Of a stretch of 64,000 bases of DNA, positions 39,448 to 47,561 are shown piece by piece. The stretch's first letter is position 1; each line of letters starts with the position of its first letter. A model generated the notes under the pieces. The model worked only from the letters and a program-made list of their open reading frames with translations. It had not been told where the DNA came from and ran no database searches. This DNA is from Deltaproteobacteria bacterium (GTDB taxonomy: Bacteria > Myxococcota > Kuafuiibacteriia > Kuafuiibacteriales > Kuafuiibacteriaceae): NCBI GenBank assembly GCA_016703535.1, contig JADJBV010000001.1:1-64000 (forward strand). Direction: 5' to 3'. The position numbers and the translations under genes were made by a program.

Positions 39448-39801
39448 ATGGCCAAGCGAGAGAAACTCGGACATCGCCTCAAGCGCGTGCGCATCGCCCG
39501 CGACCTGAGCCTTCGCGAGACGGCGAGCAAGGTCGGCGTCTCGCCGACGTACCTGTCGCGCGTCGAGAACTGCCTCGACCCGAGCCCGCCCACCGAGAAG
39601 ACGCTCCGCGCCCTGGCCGACGTCTTGGGGGACAACTTCGACGAGCTGATGCAGCTCGCCGGCCGCGTGCCAGAGGACGTCGAGAAGCTGATCAAGGCGG
39701 ACCCGGACATGCCCGTGATGTTGCGGCGCGCCCGCGAGCAGAACGTGACGGGCGCGGAGTTCCTGGAGTGGCTCGAGACGAAGAAGAAGGGGGGCAAATG
39801 A
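39448..39801 (+). CDS. XRE-family phage repressor-like regulator, 117 residues
   Basis: ATG 39448 (MAKREKLGHRLKRVRIARDL) is followed by a classical Cro/C1 HTH, LSLRETASKVGVSPTYLSRV, and EKTLRALADVLG, the usual helix 4-5. The C-terminal ~45 residues (VEKLIKADPDMPVMLRRARE...) probably dimerise or contact the protease partner. Its stop overlaps the ImmA/IrrE gene (ATGA). Such pairs control phages and ICEs: the protease cleaves the repressor on DNA damage. The palindrome just upstream is the expected binding site. Confidence 0.88.
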   Translation: MAKREKLGHRLKRVRIARDLSLRETASKVGVSPTYLSRVENCLDPSPPTEKTLRALADVLGDNFDELMQLAGRVPEDVEKLIKADPDMPVMLRRAREQNVTGAEFLEWLETKKKGGK

Positions 39802-40499
39802 TTCCAGAGCTGAAGGTCCCCTACCTGCACGAGAAGCAGGTCGAGCGCGCGGCCAACGAGCTGCTGCACAAGTACGCCAAGGAGAAGGGCAAGCCCGTGC
39901 GCGCGCCCATCGACGTCGAGAACATCCTCGAGGGCTACTTCAAGCTCGACCTCGTCTACATCGACCTGCCCGACTTCATCGGCGTGCCCGACGTGCTCGG
40001 CGCGACGTTCATCAAGGACCAGCGTGTCTTCATCGACGAGTCCCTGATGATCGAGGGCAAGGAGGGGCGTCTCGCGTTCACGCTCGCCCACGAGGGCGGG
40101 CACTGGTACCTGCACCGCCCGCTCATCGAGATGGAGCAGGTCACCGCCACGCTGTTCGGCAAGGACGACGTGCCCAAGCAGCCCACCATCTTCTGCCGCT
40201 CCAGCCAGAAGAAGGCGCCCGCCGAGTGGCAGGCGGACAGGTTCGCCGCCGCGCTCCTCATGCCTGCGGCCGACGTGCGCGCCACCGTGCGGGCGCTCTG
40301 CGGAGACACGCTGCCGACCTGGGAAGACGTCGAGGCGAAGCGGAAGGCTCGCGTGCTCGACGAGAAGCTCCGCGACCTCGCCACCGAGGTGATGGCGAAG
40401 GGCAACTTCACGAACGTCTCGAACGAGGCGATGCGCTACCGCCTCCTGGACCTGAACCTCGTCCTCGACGCGTCGAACCCGCAGAGGAGCCTGCTGTAG
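39798..40499 (+). CDS. ImmA/IrrE-family metalloprotease, 233 residues
   Basis: ATG 39798 overlaps the repressor stop by four bases. The zinc site is LAFTLAHEGGHWYLH (His98, Glu99, His102), with EWQADRFAAALLMPAADV supplying the third ligand region. VFIDESLMIEGKEG is the strand before the active helix, as in IrrE/ImmA. By family knowledge it should cleave the adjacent XRE repressor to release the element. A hairpin without a T-tail follows immediately. Confidence 0.9.
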   Translation: MIPELKVPYLHEKQVERAANELLHKYAKEKGKPVRAPIDVENILEGYFKLDLVYIDLPDFIGVPDVLGATFIKDQRVFIDESLMIEGKEGRLAFTLAHEGGHWYLHRPLIEMEQVTATLFGKDDVPKQPTIFCRSSQKKAPAEWQADRFAAALLMPAADVRATVRALCGDTLPTWEDVEAKRKARVLDEKLRDLATEVMAKGNFTNVSNEAMRYRLLDLNLVLDASNPQRSLL

Positions 40500-40501
40500 C
40501 C

Positions 40502-40518
40502 GCACGGCTTTGCCGTGC
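40502..40518 (+). terminator. stem-loop after the ImmA/IrrE gene
   Basis: GCACGGC-TTT-GCCGTGC is a perfect 7-bp stem with a 3-base loop starting three bases after the stop at 40499. No T-run follows, so it may be a weak or Rho-assisted terminator or an mRNA end-protecting hairpin. Confidence 0.5.
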
Positions 40519-40563
40519 CCGGAGTGTCCACGGTTTAGTTCACAGTTCACAGGAGACGTCGCC

Positions 40564-40635
40564 ATGCAGCTCACCGCCACCGCCCCCAACCCGACGTCGC
40601 TTCGCGGCGTCCTCTTCGCTCGCGAGGAGGGCTGA
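40564..40635 (+). CDS. 23-residue leader-like ORF
   Basis: ATG 40564 follows a good Shine-Dalgarno (CAGGAGACGTCGCC) and encodes MQLTATAPNPTSLRGVLFAR EEG before TGA. The stop lies three bases before the next ATG (40639), and the GAGGAGG inside its last codons is that gene's ribosome-binding site, so translation is likely coupled. A tandem GTTCACA repeat lies just upstream at about 40537-40551. It may be a leader peptide or merely a fortuitous frame. Confidence 0.4.
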   Translation: MQLTATAPNPTSLRGVLFAREEG

Positions 40636-40638
40636 GCC

Positions 40639-41832
40639 ATGGCCACGTTCACGCTCCGACACTTCTCCAGCGCCGAGTCGCTGCAAGCCGTGCAGGCCAA
40701 GTACCTGATGGCCCTCCTCGACAAGCACGCCGCCTACTTCGCGACGCGCGGCGTCGACTTCGGCTCGTTCAACGGGCACGGCCCCGACTACGAGGCCATC
40801 GCTGCCGTGCTGATGACGCCCGACGAGCAGACGCCGAGCGAGCTGATCGACGACCTCTACTACGTCGACGAGATGGCCACGGCCGACGCGATGGACGGTC
40901 TCCTGGAGGCGGCTGCCGCCGCGGGCGTAAAGCTCGACGTCGGCGACGAGCCGACGCCCGCCGACGTCGCGGTGCAGGTGCGGCTGCGCGCGCCCGCCCT
41001 GCTCGAGCAGAAGCACGCCGAGCACTTTCTTCTGCAGCGCCGCCGGACGTTCGAGTACTTCCAGTCGCCGGACGGCGTCGACACGAAGTACCGGGCGCCC
41101 GGAGCCAAGAAGCTGCGGGCCTGCGAGGACGCGCTCGGCATTCGACTCGAGGCGATGAAGCGCGGGCGGACCTGCAAGCTCTTCGTGTTCCCGCGTCCCG
41201 ACGGCGTCTGGTTCCTCGTGCGACGCGGCGATCCCTACAAGCGCGAGGGCTCGATCGAGAAGGCCAAGACCACCTCGGTGTACTACCGGCCCGAGAAGTA
41301 CGACGTGCTCAAGTACGACGAGGGGCTCGGCGAGCTGGCCATCAACGCCGAGGGCAACAAGAAGCTCGTCGCGCTCTACCGCGAGCTGTTCGGCGAGCTG
41401 CTCTTCGGCGATCCGAAGCGGTTCCCGAACACCGCCAAGTACACGCTCGCGCCCTTGCAGGACGACGGCGCCGACGCGCTCATCTGCAGCGACGTCGAGG
41501 GCATCGACACCATCACGCTGAAGGAGGTGCAGATCCTCTGGGGCGGGCCCCAGGGCGAGATCGAGATCCGTCGCGCGAAGGACCTCTTCGAGGCGCTCAA
41601 GGGCCGCAAGAAGGAGCTGCCCAAGGGACGCCTCGTGAAGGCGAGCTTCCTCGTGAAGTTCACGGACGCGAAGACGCCGCGCACCGTGACCATCCGTCCC
41701 CAGAACATCGCGAGCTACACCCGCGACTCCGACGCGAGCGTCGTCGAGGCGTGGCTCACGGCGCGGGTTCGTGAAGACGCCCATCTTGGAGGCGCAGGAT
41801 GCAGACCTTGCTCCGGCTGCAGCGGTCGCTTG
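40639..41832 (+). CDS. unknown phage/element protein, about 397 residues, possible late frameshift
   Basis: ATG 40639 (MATFTLRHFSSAESLQAVQA) has a strong GAGGAGG seven bases upstream. The body is mixed alpha/beta (YFATRGVDFGSFNGHGPDYE, AIAAVLMTPDEQTPSELIDD, RPDGVWFLVRRGDPYKREGS, KLVALYRELFGELLFGDPKR) with no motif I recognise. As read, the frame continues to 41916 with a Cys/Ser/Arg-rich tail. One base shift in GCGCGGG near 41763 instead gives RGFVKTPILEAQDADLAPAA ending at about 41832, which looks more natural. It is co-directional with the next gene and opposite to the replication module. Confidence 0.55.
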
Positions 41833-43016
41833 AGGCGGCGCCCTGGAACCGCGCGGTCCTCGCTGAGTGGCAGGAGCGCTTCGGCCAGGACTTCGCGCTG
41901 CTCAAGCCCCACCTGAAGCCCACCGGCGAGCGCGCCGGGGTGTTCCCGTGTCCCAACGGCGGCGGCGACGGCTGCCCGCGCCAGGTCCACGAGCGCGACG
42001 GAGGGTTCGTCGCGGTCTGCGGAAACGTTCCCGCCGAGTGCGAGCCCATCCCGCTGACGAAGACCGAGCTCGCGGTGCTCGCCCTCGATCGCGCGGCGGC
42101 CCTTGGGCCCGTCGTGGCGCGCGTGTGCGCCGAGGAGGCGCTCGCAGCCACCAGCGTCGCCGGGCTCGAAGGGCTGCTGCCCCTCGGGGTCCTGGAGCGC
42201 CGCGTGGGGCGCACCCTGGTGGTGCTCGCCACCGGCGAGGGGAGCGGGCAGCGCGGGGCGATCCTCGAGCTGCGGCGCGCGTCGGGCGCCGACGCGGTCG
42301 CGGTGGTCGTCGCGGGGCGAAGGGAGGCGCGGCTCGTGGGCGATGGTCACGCCGAGCTTGGGCTCGACGCGCCGGGGCTCCGGCTGCACCGCGCGCTGAA
42401 GCTGCTCTGGCCCGAGTCGTGGGCGGCTCGCGCGAAGGCCAAGGAGGCGCTCTTCGAGGACGTCGAGCTGGTGTTCGCCTCCGAGCCGGAGCGGCACGTG
42501 GTCCGCCTCAACGGCGAGCTGCTCGCCGCCTTCCGTGTCAGCGACGCGAAGTTCGCGCGGCTCCTCCGACTCGCGGCGGCGCGGGCGGCAGCGCCCGACG
42601 TCGAGGAAGGCGGCTGGCTGAAGAAGGCCCCGCACCTCCAGCTCGACGAGCGCGAGGTGGACCTCGTCGACCTACGCAACGCGCTCGTCGCGGACCAGCC
42701 CGACGGCTACGCCGGCATGACCGCCGCCGAGCGCAAGGCGCTCCTCCAGTCGTCGACGGACCGCCCGGGGATGCTGCGCCTGCCGCTCAACCCGCGCCAC
42801 GTCCACTTCGACCCCAGCCTCGCGAACCTCCGGCTCCTCGGCGACAAGCAGAGTGAGCCGCGCGAGGAGAAGCCTGCCAAGGGTAAGCGGAAGACCTCGG
42901 GCAGCGACGAGCTGGCGCACAACAAGACGCAGGCGCGCGCCAAGGCGATCAAGATGCTCGGCGAGGCCCGCGCGCTCGGCGTGCCGCTCCCTGACGAGCG
43001 CGCGCTGAAGTCATGA
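41799..43016 (+). CDS. unknown protein with N-terminal Cys cluster, 405 residues
   Basis: ATG 41799 (MQTLLRLQRSLEAAPWNRAV) overlaps the previous gene. Cysteines at FPCPNGGGDGCPRQVHERDG, FVAVCGNVPAECEP suggest a zinc-binding N-terminus. A middle region (RTLVVLATGEGSGQRGAILE) and a DNA-binding-like tail rich in Lys/Arg follow. The stop overlaps the convergent primase gene end by six bases. It is a partner of the preceding unknown; no function is assigned. Confidence 0.6.
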   Translation: MQTLLRLQRSLEAAPWNRAVLAEWQERFGQDFALLKPHLKPTGERAGVFPCPNGGGDGCPRQVHERDGGFVAVCGNVPAECEPIPLTKTELAVLALDRAAALGPVVARVCAEEALAATSVAGLEGLLPLGVLERRVGRTLVVLATGEGSGQRGAILELRRASGADAVAVVVAGRREARLVGDGHAELGLDAPGLRLHRALKLLWPESWAARAKAKEALFEDVELVFASEPERHVVRLNGELLAAFRVSDAKFARLLRLAAARAAAPDVEEGGWLKKAPHLQLDEREVDLVDLRNALVADQPDGYAGMTAAERKALLQSSTDRPGMLRLPLNPRHVHFDPSLANLRLLGDKQSEPREEKPAKGKRKTSGSDELAHNKTQARAKAIKMLGEARALGVPLPDERALKS

Positions 43017-46000
43017 GTCGTCGCGCCCGTAGCGGCCCTTGAAGTTGTCGCGGAAGCCGCTGCTGCCGCCCTCCTCGGGCGTCGGGAAGTCGTCGGCGGT
43101 GACGACCTTGGTCTTACTGAGGTCGACGAGGAACGCGCGGCGCCTCCCGCTGTCGAAGGTGACGCGCTCGCTCTCGGCGGTGACGAAGCCGCCCTGCTTC
43201 TTGCTCTCGGTGACGAGGCGGCGCAGCGCCTTCAGGTCCACCATCTCGCCCTCGTAGTCGATGCGCTTGCAGTGCGCGCGGAAGGCGTCGTAGGCGCTCT
43301 CGAGGTGGACGGCGAGGTGCCCGTTCTCGAACACGTAGTGGACCTTGTGCTTGAGGTCTCCCTGCACGGCCATCACGCCGAGCATCTCGAGGAAGTGGTC
43401 GAGGGCGTTCTTCACGCCGTGATCGGTCTCGAGCACGTCCTCGAGGATGGCGTTGACGGCGGCTTCGACGCCGAGCTCGTCGGGCAGCTCGCAGCCGCAA
43501 TGCTTGGCGAACTCCTCGAAGAGATGCACGCCGAGCAGCATGGCCGTGAGGTTCTCGACGATGCGCACGGGCACCTTGCGGCCGTCGAGGAGCGCCTTGG
43601 CCACGGCGCGCGCGACCTCGAGGTCGGCGTCGAAGTCGCGCCCGAGGCAGAACTGGATGTAGCGCGGTGCGAACAGCACCAGGTCCACCGAGCGCAGCTC
43701 CTTGTAGGCGGCGCGCGCGGTCGGGTTCTGCGCGAGCGTCGTCTTGTCGGGGTTCGCGGTGACGATGCGCTCGAGCAGCGCGGCCTCCGTGGGGCGCGTC
43801 TCGCCCGCGACGCAGACGGGCGCCTGCAGGTGGTAGCTGTTCACCTTGAGGTCGGGACGCCCGCGCTCCTCGGTCTCGCCTCGGTACAGGCGGCGCAGGT
43901 AGCGGTGCAGGGTGTTCAGCCGCTGGCGCTGCATGTCGTAGGGCTTGTACTCGTCGATGAAGACGGGCACCGAGCGCGTCGACGTGAGGAGCTTGAGGAG
44001 CGCGAACTCGGTCTCCGTCGCGGAGTACGGCTCGGCGTCGCGGATGCCGAAGAGCGGCCACATGATGTCGATGCAGAGGCTCGACTTGCCCGAGCCCTGC
44101 GTGCCCCAGACGAAGAGCGTCGGGAACGTGCCGACCCTCTCCATGAAGCGCGGCTTCATCGGCGTGGCGAAGAACCAGCCGATGACGGGCAGCATCACCT
44201 CGGGCCGGTTCACCTGCGGCAGGCAGCGAAAGACCGTCGCCGCGACCTCGAGGAACGTGTCCTCGTCGACCTTCACGTAGGCGATGCGCTTGTCGAGCGA
44301 GGCGCCGCTCGGGACGTACATCACGGGTGACGGTTCCATGAAGCCCTCCTTTCCGATGGCGCAGTTCGGCCCGAGCCAGACGTGGTGCTCGCCCTTCTTG
44401 TAGTCGCCGAGCATGTTGGAGCCCGGACGACGCGGGATCTCCCGGCGCGCGAGCACCCGCAGGAGCCCCTGGACGTTGTTGTCGCTGCCGGTCCACTGGA
44501 GGTCGGCGGACGGGAGCTGGCGAATGAGGTCGCGCTTGCTGTGAAACGCGGTGAGCGGGAGGCGCAGCCCCGGCACCTTGCCGTGCTTGTCGGTGAGCGC
44601 GTCGCCGAAGATCATCTCGCCGTCCTCGGTGAGGACGCGCATCGTCGGCTCGATGGTGAACGACGAGATGACCTTCGACTCGCCGCGCGCGGTCATGCAG
44701 TAGTAGCAGGACGCGTCCTCGAAGATCGCGCCCTCCATGTCCTCGTCGCTGCTCTCGGGATCGGTGCCCTCGCCGTCCTCGCGCGCGGGCGTGGTGGCTG
44801 CCTTGGCGACCGCTTTGCGCAGGTCCTTGGCCTTCAGCCCGAAGCGCTTCTCGACGGCGCCGAGGTACTTCGACTGCACCGACGGGTCGCGGTGCGCGAT
44901 GGCGTCGAGGATGGGCTTGAGCCGGTACTCCAGCTCGCGCGCGGGCGTGTCGGCGGGCACGGCTTCGATCGCCTTCTCGATGTCGAAGACGACGTCGTAG
45001 AGATCGCACCGCGCCGTCGGCTCGACGTTCACCTTGCAGAAGCCGATCTTCTGGAGCGAGTGGCACGGCGGCGCGATGGAGCCGTCGGCGCGCGCGGTGG
45101 CGAGCACCTTCTCGTGGGCCTTGGCGACGTAGCGAACGCCGTCGCGACCGCGCAGCTTGCCCAAGCCCCGGCGGTCGTACTCGATCACCAGCTCGGTGAT
45201 CTCATCGAGCCCGAGCCCCTTGTGCGCGAAGAAGCGCACCATGTCGAAGATGGCGACGCTGCGGTCCTCGGCGCCGTGGTCCCAGAGCCGCTGGATGGGG
45301 CCGCACATCTCGACCGGGTGCTCCCAGTCGTACTCGCCCTCGGGCGTGCGCTTCGCCTTGATGGTGCCCGGCGCGGGCACGTTGCCGACGACCGGCAGCG
45401 ACACGCGGGGGGCCGCCACGGGCAGCGTGGGCTCGGGTTCGACGTCGAGACGCGCGAGGAGCCTCTCGTCCTCGACGCGGTCGAAGCCGGAGAGCGCGGC
45501 GCTCACGCGGTGCGGGCGGTCGCCTTGGCCGTCGCCCTTGTGGCTGACCGTGCCGATGACCTTGATGATGCGGGCGACGTCGTGGATGGAGTCGACGTGG
45601 ACCGCGTCGGTCTGCGCGCGCTCGCGGACCTTCGTCTCGAAGGCCTTGAGCCCGGCCTGGAGCCGCTCGCGGCGCTCGCCTTCGAGCGCGGTGGGCGGCA
45701 ACGCGAACCAGAGCTGCGCGCCGTTGCCGCTCATCATCAGGCGCGGGCGCACGAGCCCCTCGGACTCGCACCATGCGATGGCCTCGTTCGCGGCGGCCAT
45801 CGCCAGCGCGAGCTCGGCGTCGGTGCTGGCGGTGTCCTTGGGACGCACCGGGTCGAGGTCGATGACCGTCGCGGTGATGACCTCGATGTCCTTGCGGCCC
45901 GCGCCGGTCTTGAGCGGGCGCACGACGTTCGGCGCGGCGTCGAAGAGGCGGCGTGGGCGCGGCTGGATGCCGACGTAGACGTTGCCCGCCGCGTTGGTGC

Positions 46001-46163
46001 GCACGCACTCGCGGACGAAGGCCTCCTCGTCGTCGAAGAAGCCGATGCCGATGATGCCGCCCGCAGGGCGGATGACGCGCACCTCCGAGACGCCGTGCGC
46101 GCCGTGGGCGAGCCAGCGCCACGTGGCGCGGATGGTGCTCTCGTCGGGGCCGAGCGCGCTCAT
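43011..46163 (-). CDS. primase-polymerase (AEP) fused to AAA+ helicase, 1050 residues
   Basis: The N-terminal ~230 residues fit an archaeo-eukaryotic-type PrimPol: ITATVIDLDPVRPKD with catalytic DLD (about 102-104), RLMMSGNGAQLWFALP, and HVDSIHDVARIIKVIGTVSH KG, the family's D...RIxxxxGT-x-K element. A Cys/His cluster (CHSLQKIGFCKVNVEPTARC) follows, as in PriCT/PriL-like regions. The C-terminal half is an ATPase with Walker A LFVWGTQGSGKSSLCID, PVFIDEYKP (Walker B) and CVAGETRPTEAALLERI (sensor/arginine-finger region). It would prime and unwind the element's DNA. It is the last gene of the leftward replication operon and overlaps the helicase gene above it by 4 bases. The frame is intact. Confidence 0.85.
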   Translation of the reverse strand: MSALGPDESTIRATWRWLAHGAHGVSEVRVIRPAGGIIGIGFFDDEEAFVRECVRTNAAGNVYVGIQPRPRRLFDAAPNVVRPLKTGAGRKDIEVITATVIDLDPVRPKDTASTDAELALAMAAANEAIAWCESEGLVRPRLMMSGNGAQLWFALPPTALEGERRERLQAGLKAFETKVRERAQTDAVHVDSIHDVARIIKVIGTVSHKGDGQGDRPHRVSAALSGFDRVEDERLLARLDVEPEPTLPVAAPRVSLPVVGNVPAPGTIKAKRTPEGEYDWEHPVEMCGPIQRLWDHGAEDRSVAIFDMVRFFAHKGLGLDEITELVIEYDRRGLGKLRGRDGVRYVAKAHEKVLATARADGSIAPPCHSLQKIGFCKVNVEPTARCDLYDVVFDIEKAIEAVPADTPARELEYRLKPILDAIAHRDPSVQSKYLGAVEKRFGLKAKDLRKAVAKAATTPAREDGEGTDPESSDEDMEGAIFEDASCYYCMTARGESKVISSFTIEPTMRVLTEDGEMIFGDALTDKHGKVPGLRLPLTAFHSKRDLIRQLPSADLQWTGSDNNVQGLLRVLARREIPRRPGSNMLGDYKKGEHHVWLGPNCAIGKEGFMEPSPVMYVPSGASLDKRIAYVKVDEDTFLEVAATVFRCLPQVNRPEVMLPVIGWFFATPMKPRFMERVGTFPTLFVWGTQGSGKSSLCIDIMWPLFGIRDAEPYSATETEFALLKLLTSTRSVPVFIDEYKPYDMQRQRLNTLHRYLRRLYRGETEERGRPDLKVNSYHLQAPVCVAGETRPTEAALLERIVTANPDKTTLAQNPTARAAYKELRSVDLVLFAPRYIQFCLGRDFDADLEVARAVAKALLDGRKVPVRIVENLTAMLLGVHLFEEFAKHCGCELPDELGVEAAVNAILEDVLETDHGVKNALDHFLEMLGVMAVQGDLKHKVHYVFENGHLAVHLESAYDAFRAHCKRIDYEGEMVDLKALRRLVTESKKQGGFVTAESERVTFDSGRRRAFLVDLSKTKVVTADDFPTPEEGGSSGFRDNFKGRYGRDDS

Positions 46164-47561
46164 GCGGCTCCCTTGCGCGTGCCGAGCTTCGACGCAGGCA
46201 CGCCCAGCACCTCGGCGTAGAGCTTCCGGCGCTCGAGGTGGTGGCGACGCAGGAGCGGCACCTTACGGTCGACGAAGTCGAACAGGGCGGCGTCGGTCTT
46301 CTCGGCGTGCGGGCGCATCAGGCGCCCGAGGCGCTGCACGGTGCGACCGCGCGCGCGGCCGGGGTACGCGAGGAACACGCGGGAGAGGCGCGGCAGGTCG
46401 AGGCCTTCGTCGGCGAGGCTGGTGGCGACGATGACCGCCAGCTCCCCGGCGCGGGCGCGATCGAGCAGCTCCTTGCGGACCGCGCGCTTGACCTCCCCGG
46501 TGAGCACCGCCGCCGAGACGCCCTCGGCCTCGATGGCGTCGGCGAGCGTGTGGCAGTGGTCGATGCGGCCGGAGAGCACGAGGCAGACGTGGCCGGCATG
46601 GGCTTCGCGAGCGACGTGCTCGACGATGAGCGCGTTGCGCGCGGGATCGCTCGCGACGGCGGCGAGCATCGGCGCGTAGTCCTCGGCGCCGGTGTAGAGG
46701 TACGTGAAGTCCGTCTCCACGCTGTGGATGTCGGGCACCGTGAGGACGCCCGCCGCGACCAGCTCGTCGTGCGTGACGGTGACGAGCGGCGCGCCCATGA
46801 ACAGGTCGAGCAGCGCGGTCAGCCCATCTTCGCGCTCCGGCGTCGCGGTGAGCCCGAGGCGGTAGCGCGCGGGGCAGCGATCGACGACCGAGTGGAACGT
46901 GCTCGCGGCAACGTGATGGGCCTCGTCGAGGATGAGCAGGCCGAAGCCGCCGAGGAAGGCGTCGAGCTTCGCGGGCTCCCAGCGCACCAACGCCTGGATG
47001 ACGGCGACGGTCACGGGCGCCGGGCGCTCCTCGCCATCGCCGATCAGCCCGGCCTCGAGGCCGAGCTTGTCCTTCAGCTCCCCGAGCCACTGCTCGGCGA
47101 GGTCGAGGGTGTGGACGAGGATGAGCGTCGGCGTGCGCAGCTTGGCGATCGCGCCCATGCCCACGCGCGTCTTGCCGCCGCCGCACGGGATGACGACCGT
47201 GCCCTGCGTGACCTTCGCGAGCTTCTCGACCGCCGCCGACTGGTAGTCGCGGAGGCCGAGCGCGGGCACGTCGAGCGTCGCTTCGGGCAGCACGCGCGCG
47301 TCCTCGCAGGCGACGATGAGCCCGTCCTGCGCGGCCGCGCGCCGGAGCACGTGGATGGCGCCGCGCGGGAGGCGCAGCTCGCCTGCGCGCCTGCTCGACG
47401 AAGCACACCGTCTCGAGCTCGGCGCCGGGGTTCAGCCCGAGGCGAAGGCGGTCGAGGAACGCGGGGTTCGGGAACGACAGCATCCGGCACAGGCGCTCGA
47501 CGACCTTCGGCGGCACCTCGCGGGCGTCGAGCGTCAGCGCCGCATCAACTCGCGCGCGCAT
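46160..47561 (-). CDS. SF2 helicase, XPB/Ssl2-like, about 467 residues, one frame break
   Basis: ATG 47561 (MRARVDAALTLDAREVPPKV) lies 17 bases inside the end of the DinG-like gene. After FVEQARR the frame changes near 47395 (a one-base shift), then AIHVLRRAAAQDGLIVACED. The SF2 motifs follow: LRDYQSAAVEKL (Q-like), VVIPCGGGKTRVG (Walker A), LLILDEAHHVAAST (DEAH), LGLTATPER, LADEGLDLPRL and RTVQRLGRLMRPHA (motif VI). The N-terminal ~130 residues resemble the damage-recognition-like domain found before XPB motors. Phages use such helicases in replication or recombination. Confidence 0.82.

Noticed and set aside
44382..46220. 612-codon rightward frame opposite the PrimPol gene
   Set aside because: Antisense shadow of a gene with complete primase and ATPase motifs.
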